A stretch of DNA of 26,252 bases from an uncultured Burkholderiaceae bacterium. GTDB taxonomy: Bacteria > Pseudomonadota > Gammaproteobacteria > Burkholderiales > Burkholderiaceae. How positions within the stretch are numbered: position 1 is the stretch's first letter; every line of letters begins with the position of its first letter. The stretch is from positions 1 to 26,252 of the forward strand of contig CALMPB010000507.1 in assembly GCA_937871985.1 (NCBI GenBank), read 5' to 3'. Under the pieces are notes generated by a model that saw only the letters and a program-made list of their open reading frames with translations, made no database searches and was not told the DNA's origin. Shown here piece after piece: positions 16,147 to 23,768 of the stretch. The translations under genes were made by a program, and so were the position numbers.

Positions 16147-16255
16147 TTTCGAATTGTGGGTCCGGTGCGAATGCCTCCCCGGTGTTTGCCGATGGGGTGT
16201 GCAGAAAATATTAACAAACCAATCGGCTATCTGATGAGGTTCTGAGCTTGAAAAG

Positions 16256-16281
16256 GCGACTATCCCTATATATATGGTCGC
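16256..16281. promoter_or_regulatory. Dyad upstream of the AraC-family gene
   Basis: GCGACTAT (16256-16263) pairs with ATGGTCGC (16274-16281) apart from one wobble, around a TA-rich centre (TATATATA). It lies about 57 bp before the regulator's ATG, where a promoter or autoregulatory operator would be expected. The function is inferred from position only. Confidence 0.3.
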
Positions 16282-16337
16282 GTAGTAACGGAGGCGAAAC
16301 ACAGATATTCTTGGCAGCCAAAAAAACCGAGGTGTGA

Positions 16338-17294
16338 ATGGATATCTTAAGTGAAATTCTTTCCGGTGTTCGGGCCGAGCGTGCGATGTCCGCGCATTTC
16401 AAGCTGTCTGCCCCCTGGGGGCTATCTTCCGCTGGAGTCCGGTCACTACTGATTCGGATGTCAAAAGGCAGCCATTATTGGATGAAGGTGCGAGATTTGC
16501 CGCCGACTCGCGTCGATCCAGGCGAAGTGGTGCTTATTCAGCCCAACGTGGCTCACACCATTAGTTCCGATCCGGACGGCGGGAAAAGGCCGTTCTCGGA
16601 TTTATTCGCTGATCTGCATATCGAGCGTGTGGGAAGGCCTCTGGTTATTGAGTATGGAGGGGGAGGGCAAGAGATTGAACTTTACAGTCTCTTGTTGTGG
16701 CTACCGTCTTATTGCCACCGCATAATATTTGAGGCTTTACCGCCATTCGTACACGTGAACGCCCAGAGAAGCCGTTCAGTCGAGGTTCTGGCAATGGCGA
16801 TGCAGTCTCTAATCGAAGAGTCTTTCGCACGGCAGCCTGGATCCGAATTGTCTATGGTCCGGCTGGGTGAGCTGCTGCTTGTGAACATATTGAGCGAGCA
16901 GTTGCTGAAGAAAAATTTCGAAGGCGATGGATGGTTAAGGGGATTGGTGGATCCCCACATTATTCGCGCCTTGAACTGCATACATGCCGAGCCTGAAGTC
17001 CGATGGACTATGGATCTCTTAGCCAGTAGGGCTGCGATGTCGCGATCGAACTTTAGTTCCCGCTTCAAGGCGGTAATGGGTGTCACGCCCTTTGCTTATT
17101 TAACTAATCAAAGGATGCTTCGTGCGGCTTTCCTGATCGAAACGGGAGTTCGCAACGTGAAACAGCTGGCGGACGCGACTGGGTACGAATCGGAAAAAAG
17201 CTTTATTCGCGTGTTCGCTAATTGGAGCGGCATGACTCCCAGCCAATATGTCAAAAATAAGCACCCCGAGGGGGCGGGGAAGAGCACGCTTTAG
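16338..17294 (+). CDS. AraC-family transcriptional regulator with N-terminal cupin sensor
   Basis: The 318-residue protein has an N-terminal cupin-type ligand domain (about 1-200) containing LLIRMSKGSHYWMK and VDPGEVVLIQPNVAHTI. A C-terminal pair of helix-turn-helix motifs follows (about 215-310). The second HTH shows the family pattern VKQLADATGYESEKSFIRVFANWSGMTPSQYV. A GAGGTG ribosome site precedes the ATG. The layout matches the AraC group whose N-terminus is the Cupin_6 type, many of which activate catabolic or oxidative-response genes. It ends the rightward region 1 string, so it most likely senses the pathway substrate and controls the cupin/importer/Rieske/porin genes. Its binding sites cannot be read with confidence. 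Confidence 0.9.
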   Translation: MDILSEILSGVRAERAMSAHFKLSAPWGLSSAGVRSLLIRMSKGSHYWMKVRDLPPTRVDPGEVVLIQPNVAHTISSDPDGGKRPFSDLFADLHIERVGRPLVIEYGGGGQEIELYSLLLWLPSYCHRIIFEALPPFVHVNAQRSRSVEVLAMAMQSLIEESFARQPGSELSMVRLGELLLVNILSEQLLKKNFEGDGWLRGLVDPHIIRALNCIHAEPEVRWTMDLLASRAAMSRSNFSSRFKAVMGVTPFAYLTNQRMLRAAFLIETGVRNVKQLADATGYESEKSFIRVFANWSGMTPSQYVKNKHPEGAGKSTL

Positions 17295-17626
17295 GAAAAT
17301 ATAGCCGTGTTCGATGAGAAAGGGTTCTGACCGATCGTAATAGACATATCAACTGGCCACAAATAGTCAGTTTTTTGGTCGACCTATCGATTTCAACGAG
17401 AGCACTCGTCAAGACGGGGTGCATCCGCGCCAATAAGAGAAGCCGGCGAGCCTTGGGCTGGAGCTATGTTTGCCGTGTCCACGGCGTCTAATGGACTGAA
17501 TCACTCGACGTTATTTCAAGAAGCCTCTGCAAATAGCGGCTCCGCAGCTACGCCTAAGGATGTATGCCGCAGGTATGGCGAACTCATGTCGATACCTCTG
17601 AGAAAGCCCATTGGGTCTTGCCGTAG

Positions 17627-17645
17627 TGCGGGTTTCTACGCATAG
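17627..17645 (+). promoter_or_regulatory. 19-bp element shared with the porin promoter (copy 1)
   Basis: TGCGGGTTTCTACGCATAG here is identical to the reverse complement of 25894-25912. With the next two bases (AA) it contains a perfect 14-bp dyad, TTCTA-CGCA-TAGAA (17633-17646), similar in size to IclR-type operators. It lies 24 bp before the 27-bp element and about 95 bp before the gene start. Confidence 0.65.
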
Positions 17646-17669
17646 AACACTTTTTTGCCCTTGTTTAAA

Positions 17670-17696
17670 ATACAAAAACTATTTTCGAATACAAAA
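17670..17696. promoter_or_regulatory. 27-bp AT-rich element shared with the porin promoter (copy 1)
   Basis: The element begins ATACAAAAACTATTTTCG and continues with a second TACAAAA half-site 19 bp after the first. It matches 25830-25856 at 23 of 27 positions with no gaps. It ends 44 bp before the binding-protein ATG, where a repressor or activator would contact the promoter. The IclR protein encoded downstream is the obvious candidate ligand-responsive regulator, by inference. Confidence 0.65.
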
Positions 17697-17740
17697 CATA
17701 CTGATTCGTAGAACTCCGTGACCTTCGAAAGGAGAAGCCC

Positions 17741-18793
17741 ATGCGTCCCCCCTTGGCTGGACTTGAACATACCTTTTGTTATCGCTTTGCTTGTGCCGCG
17801 GCGGTGTTGATGGCGAGCTTCTCGATTTCGGCCCATGCCGAAGTGACCAATGCATCGGATCGTTGTGCCGCCGTCGATTTGCAGGCGGCTCCTGCCAAAC
17901 CCGTGGCCATACGATACGGCATAACGGGCGGCGGTGAAGAGCCGCTTGCCTTGTTATGGGCCGACCGGAAAAACTATCCCGGCAATGGTTCCTTTTATGA
18001 TTTGCAGCCACAAAAATTCAGGCCCGGCGACCGAATGACCGCTGTGCAGGCCGGCAGTCTGGATGCTGGCTCGATCACGCTTCCTGCCTTGATCACAGCT
18101 GTGAGGGTCGGGATTCCAATACGCGCTGTGGCGTCCATAGTCGAGACCAACAAAGACGATAATCAGGGCGCGTTTGCTGTGTTGCGAGAAAGCGGCATCA
18201 CAGATATCAAGCAGCTAAAAGGCAAGCGTATAAGCATATTGGGGCCAAACACAATCAGTGAATATTGGATCAAGAGCGCCCTTCGCAGAGCGGGATTGAA
18301 GCCTGGCGACGTCAGCTATGTGTCTCTTCCGATTCCTGCTAACGAGCAAGCGCTGCGTAACAAGCAGATCGATGTTGCATGGCTTGCCCGGCAGTTCCTG
18401 GCCAAGGCCGAGGCTGACGGGGGAGTCGATATCCTGATGCGCCCCATGCAGGCCACACAACAGGCGCATCCAACGACCATGGCGTTTTTCACCCAGCAAT
18501 TCTTGAAAGAACACCCCAAAGCCTTTTGCGCCTGGAGAAGAGATTACCAGAGCGCATTGGCCAACTGGGCAAAAAACCGCAGCCATTACTATCCAGCTCT
18601 CATCGCCGCGGGCTATGTCACTCCTGCCTCCGCGAAAGCGGGTCCGGATGGTGGGCGAGCGCCTGGAGGCAGGCTTAGTCTCGAAGACATCGATGCAACC
18701 ATCAAAGACATGGCGGACGCCCACTTCTTGCCCCCGGGCCCCCAGCTCGAGGCAAGCCAGCTCATCGAGAAAGGCTACACACTCACGCGTTGA
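17741..18793 (+). CDS. Periplasmic binding protein of a sulfonate/nitrate/taurine-type ABC importer
   Basis: The 350-residue precursor has a signal peptide with hydrophobic core FACAAAVLMASFSI and a likely cut after AHA (about residue 33). The mature part has the two-lobed SsuA/NMT1-like pattern. It includes AVQAGSLDAGSITLPALITAVRVG (gene product lobe 1), then GITDIKQLKGKRISILGPNT and the hinge region with LPIPANEQALRNKQIDVAW. A strong AAAGGAG ribosome site precedes the ATG. This family binds sulfonates, nitrate, thiamine precursors and various aromatic acids. With a flavin hydroxylase in the same operon, an aromatic or aromatic sulfonate ligand is plausible but unproven. It is the first gene of the region 2 operon. 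Confidence 0.88.
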   Translation: MRPPLAGLEHTFCYRFACAAAVLMASFSISAHAEVTNASDRCAAVDLQAAPAKPVAIRYGITGGGEEPLALLWADRKNYPGNGSFYDLQPQKFRPGDRMTAVQAGSLDAGSITLPALITAVRVGIPIRAVASIVETNKDDNQGAFAVLRESGITDIKQLKGKRISILGPNTISEYWIKSALRRAGLKPGDVSYVSLPIPANEQALRNKQIDVAWLARQFLAKAEADGGVDILMRPMQATQQAHPTTMAFFTQQFLKEHPKAFCAWRRDYQSALANWAKNRSHYYPALIAAGYVTPASAKAGPDGGRAPGGRLSLEDIDATIKDMADAHFLPPGPQLEASQLIEKGYTLTR

Positions 18794-18829
18794 TCGTGGC
18801 CTTTAATTAATGGAAATTAACGAAACAAC

Positions 18830-19588
18830 ATGATCAAAGTCGAAGCAGTTACCAAGACGTTCAAGCGACACCGTCATGCTTTTCAAGCACTTGGCCCTGT
18901 GGATTTGAATATCCGGCAAGGTGAGTTTGTTACCGTCCTGGGCTCAAGCGGTTGCGGCAAAAGTACTTTGCTGCACATTATCGGCGGATTCGAGACAGCT
19001 TCGACCGGGAGGGTCCTGATCAACGGGCAACCCATAACACATCCAACAAGAAAGCTTGGCATGGTGTTCCAGGAGGCCACACTTTTCCCCTGGAAAACAG
19101 TCTTGCAGAATATCGCCTGGCCGATTGAGCAGGCAGGTAAAAGTCGCAGCCAGGCCCTGACCGAAGCCACGGTGTATTTGGATAAGGTCGGCCTGCACCG
19201 ATTCGGGCGTGCCTATCCTTACGAACTTTCTGGTGGTATGCGCCAGCGCGCAGCCTTGGCGCGAACGCTTGCTATGCAGCCCGATGTCCTGTTGATGGAC
19301 GAGCCTTTTGGGGCTTTGGACGCGCAGACGCGCGAGGAAATGCAAGAAGAGCTCACCCGCATGTGGCAAGAGTCAGGGCTTACGGTTATTTTCGTCACGC
19401 ACGATATTACCGAGTCGATTTTTTTGGGAGACCGCGTCGTCGTGCTGGGCCGAAAGCCTGGCACCGTTGTAGAAGAGTGCGTTATTGATCTGCCGCGCCC
19501 CCGCAGCGCCCAAACCAAAGCCGATCCCAAGGTGCAGGCGTACCGCACCCACTTGTGGGAATTGATTCGACAAAGCGCTTCATCCTGA
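18830..19588 (+). CDS. ABC importer ATPase, SsuB/TauB type
   Basis: The 252-residue cytoplasmic ATPase has Walker A GSSGCGKST (38-46), the Q-loop at VFQEATLFPW, signature LSGGMRQR (133-140), Walker B LLMDEP (154-159) and the switch His191 in FVTHDITE. The short length and LFPWKTVLQNI segment are typical of the nitrate/sulfonate/taurine group. It lies 36 bp after the binding-protein gene and 4 bp before the first permease gene. Between the binding-protein stop and this start is a small AT palindrome (TTAATT/AATTAA). Confidence 0.94.
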   Translation: MIKVEAVTKTFKRHRHAFQALGPVDLNIRQGEFVTVLGSSGCGKSTLLHIIGGFETASTGRVLINGQPITHPTRKLGMVFQEATLFPWKTVLQNIAWPIEQAGKSRSQALTEATVYLDKVGLHRFGRAYPYELSGGMRQRAALARTLAMQPDVLLMDEPFGALDAQTREEMQEELTRMWQESGLTVIFVTHDITESIFLGDRVVVLGRKPGTVVEECVIDLPRPRSAQTKADPKVQAYRTHLWELIRQSASS

Positions 19589-19592
19589 GTCC

Positions 19593-20399
19593 TTGACGCC
19601 AAAACAAATGATCTACAGAAATAGAAAGCCCAGTTCCGAGCTTTGGGCCATCACGCTAGGTTTTCCCTGCGTCCTCATCGTTCTCTGGGAAGTCGCGGCT
19701 CGCAGCCATGTTTTCCCCGGCTATATGGTGGCGCCATCAACCATACTGAAAGAATCATGGAACCTGATTACGCATGGGGAGATATTCACGCAGGCGGGAG
19801 CCAGTTTATATCGAACCTACGTCGGTTTTGTGATCGGTTCGGCCATTGGTGTCGCTCTGGGGCTGCTTTCGGGCGTATCCCGCGTGACGCAGGATTTGTT
19901 CGATACGGTGCAAGGCTTCGTGCACTCCATACCAAAGATTTCTTTGTTTCCGGCCATTGCTATTTGGCTTGGGTTTTCCGATGCATCTCGAATCATCATT
20001 ATTTCGCTCAGCTGCTTTTTTCCGGCCTATTTGAATGCCATGAATGGCGCGCTGGGTATCAACCCAAGTTTTATCTGGCTGAGCAAGAACAATGAGGTCG
20101 GCCGGCTGCGGTGTTTCATGGAAGTTGTCGTTCCGGCGAGCCTGCCTCGAATTTTCGTAGGCCTTCGCATCAGCCTTATGGTCGCATTCATTCTGATGGT
20201 GGCAACTGAGGTCATCGGCCATTCGGATGGGCTCGGCTCTTTGGCGATGTCTGCATACGAAAACGGCGAATATGCCGAAATGTATGCCGCAATCTTGTTC
20301 ATAGCAGTGGCTGGCTACTGTTCCAATCTCGTGTTGCAGCGTGTCGCATCGGCCCTGTGCCGCGGCCAGATGCTCAATCAGGAGAGCTCACAGAGATGA
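19593..20399 (+). CDS. ABC importer permease 1, SsuC/TauC type
   Basis: This 268-residue inner-membrane protein has about six transmembrane segments and the family layout, including PSIPKISLFPAIAIWLGFSDASR-like spacing around residues 105-135. The coupling loop is VVVPASLPRIFVGLRIS (about 175-190), followed by EVIGHSDGLGSL. The start is uncertain: TTG at 19593 or ATG at 19608, five codons later; neither has a strong ribosome site, and coupling to the ATPase gene just upstream is likely. The stop overlaps the second permease start by 4 bp. Confidence 0.9.
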   Translation: MTPKQMIYRNRKPSSELWAITLGFPCVLIVLWEVAARSHVFPGYMVAPSTILKESWNLITHGEIFTQAGASLYRTYVGFVIGSAIGVALGLLSGVSRVTQDLFDTVQGFVHSIPKISLFPAIAIWLGFSDASRIIIISLSCFFPAYLNAMNGALGINPSFIWLSKNNEVGRLRCFMEVVVPASLPRIFVGLRISLMVAFILMVATEVIGHSDGLGSLAMSAYENGEYAEMYAAILFIAVAGYCSNLVLQRVASALCRGQMLNQESSQR

Positions 20400-21151
20400 G
20401 TAAACGCTCAACCATCGCCAAACTGCTGGGCGTGCTTATATTCCTTGGCATCTGGCAAGGCTTTGCCGTCCTCAGCAGCACACGAATGTTTCCCAGCGCG
20501 ATTACCGTATTTACTCAGCTGGGTTATCTGTTGGCCTCAGGGGTTCTGCTCGACAACGCACTATCCACGCTGTCAAAAGGGTTTGCCGGGCTCGCGCTTG
20601 CCCTTGTTGCCGGATCATTGCTTGGAATCGTTTGTGCCAGGAACCGCTACTTCAACGCAGCTCTGAATCCTCTGGTCTCTGTGCTCTATCCAGTGCCGAA
20701 ATTGGCGCTCTACCCCGTAATCATCCTCATTTTCGGCCTGGGGGCCTGGTCGAAGATCGTTCAGGTTGGACTGGAGTGCTTTTTCCCGCTGTTTGTCCAA
20801 ATGTATGCGGGCACCCGTGCCATCCCCAAGAGCTTGCTGTGGCTGGCCTCCAATAACCAGGTCAGGGGCTGGCAATTGCTAAGGGATGTCCTGCTGCCGT
20901 CATTGCTGCCTTCCTTGCTCACGGGCCTGCGTATCGCCACGCCCATCATGCTGATTGTCATGAGCGTCACTGAGTTTATTGGAGAGTCCAGTGGCCTGGG
21001 ATATTTGATTGTGCGTTATTCGTCCTATTTCGACCCGGCTTCCGCGTTGGCTGTTGTTGTCACGCTTGGGCTGCTCGGGCTGGGAGCTGACCGGCTGATC
21101 GTATGGTCACGCGCCAAGGTCGTGTTCTGGGAAAAACAAGTACAGCTGTAG
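20396..21151 (+). CDS. ABC importer permease 2, SsuC/TauC type
   Basis: The second permease has 251 residues and starts at the ATG at 20396, inside the stop of permease 1 (ATGA), with AGGAG 11 bases upstream. It has about six membrane segments, YPVPKLALYPVIILIFGLGAW in the middle and the coupling loop VLLPSLLPSLLTGLRIA, then EFIGESSGLGYL. It is clearly homologous to permease 1 but divergent. Most SsuC-type importers have one permease gene and form homodimers; here a heterodimer is implied. Confidence 0.9.
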   Translation: MSKRSTIAKLLGVLIFLGIWQGFAVLSSTRMFPSAITVFTQLGYLLASGVLLDNALSTLSKGFAGLALALVAGSLLGIVCARNRYFNAALNPLVSVLYPVPKLALYPVIILIFGLGAWSKIVQVGLECFFPLFVQMYAGTRAIPKSLLWLASNNQVRGWQLLRDVLLPSLLPSLLTGLRIATPIMLIVMSVTEFIGESSGLGYLIVRYSSYFDPASALAVVVTLGLLGLGADRLIVWSRAKVVFWEKQVQL

Positions 21152-21182
21152 TTAGGTAAGCGAACCAAGGAGATTTCAAGAG

Positions 21183-22733
21183 ATGTTAAGGCAACAACAC
21201 GATGTCGTTATTATTGGTGCGGGGCTGGCCGGCCTGTCTGCCGCCGTCTTTTTGGCGCTGAACGGCGTACGTGCCGTTCTGATTGAACGGCATCCGTCCA
21301 CGTCGGTCTTGCCCAAAGCGCGGGGCCAGAATCCCGTGACAATGGAAATGTTGAGGGTCGCCGGCATTACCGATGCCATTCGTGCGGCACGGCCGCCAGG
21401 CAAACCCGCTATCACCTCTTTAGTTTCGGAGAGCTTGACCGGCAAGGTGATTTACGACCATATTGCCCATCGGCCGGATTTTTCGCGGTTTTCGCCGGAG
21501 ATTCCAGGGATGGCAAGCCAGGCGAGGGCCGAAGAAGCTCTGCTTGATCGAGCGCGGGAGCTCAATGTTGATATACGTTTCAATTCAGAATGCGAAAGTG
21601 TTGCCGAGCGGGAAGATAGCGTAGATTTACGTATTCGTGATCTTCACCATGGCTCGACCTACGCAATTACTTCTCAATATCTGATTGCATGTGACGGTAT
21701 TCGAGGCAACACTAAAGAGCAGATCGGTATTGCCGACCATGGAGTGGGTCACCTCAAGTCGGTCACGGCCGTGCGTTTCAACGCCGACCTGTCTCGCTGG
21801 GCGGGTGACAACTCGATGGTAATTCATTATGTGCAAAATACCGATCTCCCCGATGACTCTGGTATTCTGGTCAGCACCGACTATAAAAATCAATGGGTTG
21901 CCAATTTTTCGTCCGATGCTGCCCGGACACCGGAGGAAACCCGCCACCTGATATATATTTTGCTTGGCCTGACGGAAGACCAGTTGGACATCGAGATCAC
22001 CGGCGAAACCACCTATAACTATTCGCACCGTATTGCTGATCGCCTCAGTACTCAGCGAGTGTTCTTAACCGGCGATGCGGCCCATGTCATGCCACCCACC
22101 GGCGGCCAGGGGGGCAATACGGCTTTGCAGGATGGGTTCTATCTTGGGTGGAAATTGGGTTATGTAGTGCGCGGCATTGCGGGGCCGGGATTGTTGGCCA
22201 GCTACGATATAGAACGGCGCCCCTACGCGGAAGTTGTATGTACGTGGCAGGCTGCCAATTTGGCCGAACGCCGTGATATGAAGAGTCTGGCGGAAATTAC
22301 CGGTGATCCTATCGATCACGCCACAATGATGTTCGGATATGTTTGCGTTGACGGGGCATTTGTGAAACATCCGGATCAATCGACGCCTTCGCTTGAGTAT
22401 CCCTTTGAAGATCCAAGTGCTCCGACGGCGATGCCGGGGGCCCGGGTCCCATATGTCTATCTCAACAGCAATGGGAAAAAGTTCAATACACGCCATTATT
22501 TGAGTCAACAGTTTCAAATCTATACTGATAGCGCTGCCCTGGTCGAGAGCCTTCAGGCTGTGGGTGCTGAACTTGGTGTTCCTCAGCAGACTACGCTTGT
22601 CGAGTCTGTAGAACCGCTGAAAATACAACCGGGCAATGCTATGTTGATTCGTCCGGATGGGGTCGTCGCATGGCGTGGCAATAGTGCGGAAAACCTGAAA
22701 AGCGCATATCAGACGATTCTGGCGCGCGCCTGA
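21183..22733 (+). CDS. Group A FAD-dependent aromatic hydroxylase (phenol hydroxylase/MhpA-like)
   Basis: The 516-residue flavoprotein contains the Rossmann motif GAGLAG (12-17) with Glu35 at the end of strand 2. It also has the DG motif ACDGIRG (Asp171-Gly172), the GD motif LTGDAAHVMPP (Gly297-Asp298) and GGQGGNTALQD (about 307-317). The C-terminal region (about 410-516), with MLIRPDGVVAWR, is the thioredoxin-like tail of the phenol-hydroxylase, MhpA and TfdB group. Such enzymes use NAD(P)H and O2 to hydroxylate aromatics, usually ortho or para to an existing hydroxyl. AAGGAG lies ten bases before the ATG. It is in the same operon as the importer, so it probably performs the first attack on the imported compound. 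Confidence 0.93.
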   Translation: MLRQQHDVVIIGAGLAGLSAAVFLALNGVRAVLIERHPSTSVLPKARGQNPVTMEMLRVAGITDAIRAARPPGKPAITSLVSESLTGKVIYDHIAHRPDFSRFSPEIPGMASQARAEEALLDRARELNVDIRFNSECESVAEREDSVDLRIRDLHHGSTYAITSQYLIACDGIRGNTKEQIGIADHGVGHLKSVTAVRFNADLSRWAGDNSMVIHYVQNTDLPDDSGILVSTDYKNQWVANFSSDAARTPEETRHLIYILLGLTEDQLDIEITGETTYNYSHRIADRLSTQRVFLTGDAAHVMPPTGGQGGNTALQDGFYLGWKLGYVVRGIAGPGLLASYDIERRPYAEVVCTWQAANLAERRDMKSLAEITGDPIDHATMMFGYVCVDGAFVKHPDQSTPSLEYPFEDPSAPTAMPGARVPYVYLNSNGKKFNTRHYLSQQFQIYTDSAALVESLQAVGAELGVPQQTTLVESVEPLKIQPGNAMLIRPDGVVAWRGNSAENLKSAYQTILARA

Positions 22734-22740
22734 GCCTGCC

Positions 22741-23622
22741 ATGAAACGCGTGTTGGTAACGGGGGCAACGGGGCGGATAGGCGGCTTATTGGTTCGTCGT
22801 CTGCTTGATGATGGTGTGGCGGTTCGCGTACTCGTTCGGGATTTAGGCCGCGTTCCGCCTCAACTACGCCAGGCGGAGATCGTTCCCGGAGAGTTCGAAG
22901 ACCTGGCGCTTATGAAGCGCGCTCTAACTGGCATCGAGCGTGCGTTCTTTTATACCCCCCCCAACCTCGATCCGCGTTTATTTCCGCTTGCCGCTGAGTG
23001 CGGTGTGAGACACGTCGTATTGCTGTCTTCTGCGTCGGTAACCAAGGTTCCGGCGCAAAGCCGCAATCCCATTGCCGAACGGCATCGCAGAGCCGAAGAG
23101 TCCATACAGCAGAATGGGCTTGGTTGGACGTTTTTGCGGCCCGATCTGCTTGCGTCAAATTGTTTGCAGTGGGCGGCATCCATTCTGGAGCGCGACGAAG
23201 TGCGTGTCGCCTACCCTGAATCGTTGCGTAATCCCGTGCATGAAGATGATGTCGCGAATGTGGCTGCCCGCGCCTTGTTGACATCCGGGCTTGACCGGCA
23301 GGCCCTTACCTTGACCGGGCCCGGCATGCTCACCATCAAAGAGCAGGTACAAAAGATCGCAGAGGCCGTCGGCCGTCCCATTCGCTGTGTGCGCATCAGC
23401 CCTGAGGACGCTGTGGCGGAATACCTGGCCAGCCACCCTACGGCATCCTTCTCTGTGGCTCGCCTCCTGGTGGAGTATCAACACAAAACGGTCGCGCAGG
23501 CGCCGGCCAGCACTCCCGACTTTACCCACGCAACGGGCTTGTCCGCCAAAACGTTTGCTGCTTGGGCGTGGGATAATAAAAGGGAGTTCATGCCTGAATT
23601 CGGTACAATACGCGGCAGTTGA
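22741..23622 (+). CDS. NmrA-family NAD(P)-binding protein
   Basis: The 293-residue protein begins MKRVLVTGATGRIGGLLVRR, with the glycine-rich GATGRIG (8-14) dinucleotide motif of NmrA-type atypical short-chain dehydrogenases. HVVLLSSASV and WTFLRPDLLASNCLQW follow the same family. It starts 7 bp after the hydroxylase stop, so it is co-translated. Members act as redox sensors, as NADPH:quinone oxidoreductases (QorB), or as reductases. Here it could recycle a quinone made by the hydroxylase or sense NADP status. The catalytic Tyr-x3-Lys is not obvious, so a sensor role is also possible. Confidence 0.85.
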   Translation: MKRVLVTGATGRIGGLLVRRLLDDGVAVRVLVRDLGRVPPQLRQAEIVPGEFEDLALMKRALTGIERAFFYTPPNLDPRLFPLAAECGVRHVVLLSSASVTKVPAQSRNPIAERHRRAEESIQQNGLGWTFLRPDLLASNCLQWAASILERDEVRVAYPESLRNPVHEDDVANVAARALLTSGLDRQALTLTGPGMLTIKEQVQKIAEAVGRPIRCVRISPEDAVAEYLASHPTASFSVARLLVEYQHKTVAQAPASTPDFTHATGLSAKTFAAWAWDNKREFMPEFGTIRGS

Positions 23623-23699
23623 TATATTGGATTCAGCTGTTACCGGCAGCATCGCGGGAACGATATCGATATTCCGGATTTTGATGAAACCCAGATCGT

Positions 23700-23737
23700 G
23701 GGACAGCTTGGCTGTGAAATGCCTGGCAAGCTGTCCC
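23700..23737. terminator. Long inverted repeat between the NmrA-family and IclR genes
   Basis: GGGACAGCTTG (23700-23710) and CAAGCTGTCCC (23727-23737) are perfect 11-bp arms around a 16-nt loop. It lies 78 bp after the NmrA-family stop and 32 bp before the regulator's ATG, with no T-run after it. It may end the enzyme operon, or may be the regulator's own operator or leader hairpin. A smaller dyad, GGAACGATATCGATATTCC, lies upstream at 23657-23675. Confidence 0.5.
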
Positions 23738-23768
23738 GCAAATCCCCGGGTTGCAAGAGAGCGCCCAA

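Larger units (their letters stand above)
17295..17740. other. Intergenic region carrying the importer operon promoter
   Basis: This 446-bp stretch lies between the AraC gene and the binding-protein gene. The left 330 bases show no convincing gene; a 59-codon frame (17466-17645) has a poorly spaced ribosome site and no recognisable features. The right 115 bases are AT-rich and hold the 19-bp and 27-bp elements shared with the porin promoter. The operon promoter should lie there, but I do not see a clean -35/-10 pair. Confidence 0.6.

Noticed and set aside
17432..17620. Possible remnant of an insertion sequence between the AraC gene and the importer
   Set aside because: No terminal inverted repeats, target duplication or transposase-like peptide could be found on either strand.
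17466..17645. A 59-codon open frame ahead of the importer operon, starting MFAVSTASNG
   Set aside because: The GGAG lies only two bases from the ATG, the frame runs into the shared 19-bp promoter element, and no family features are visible.
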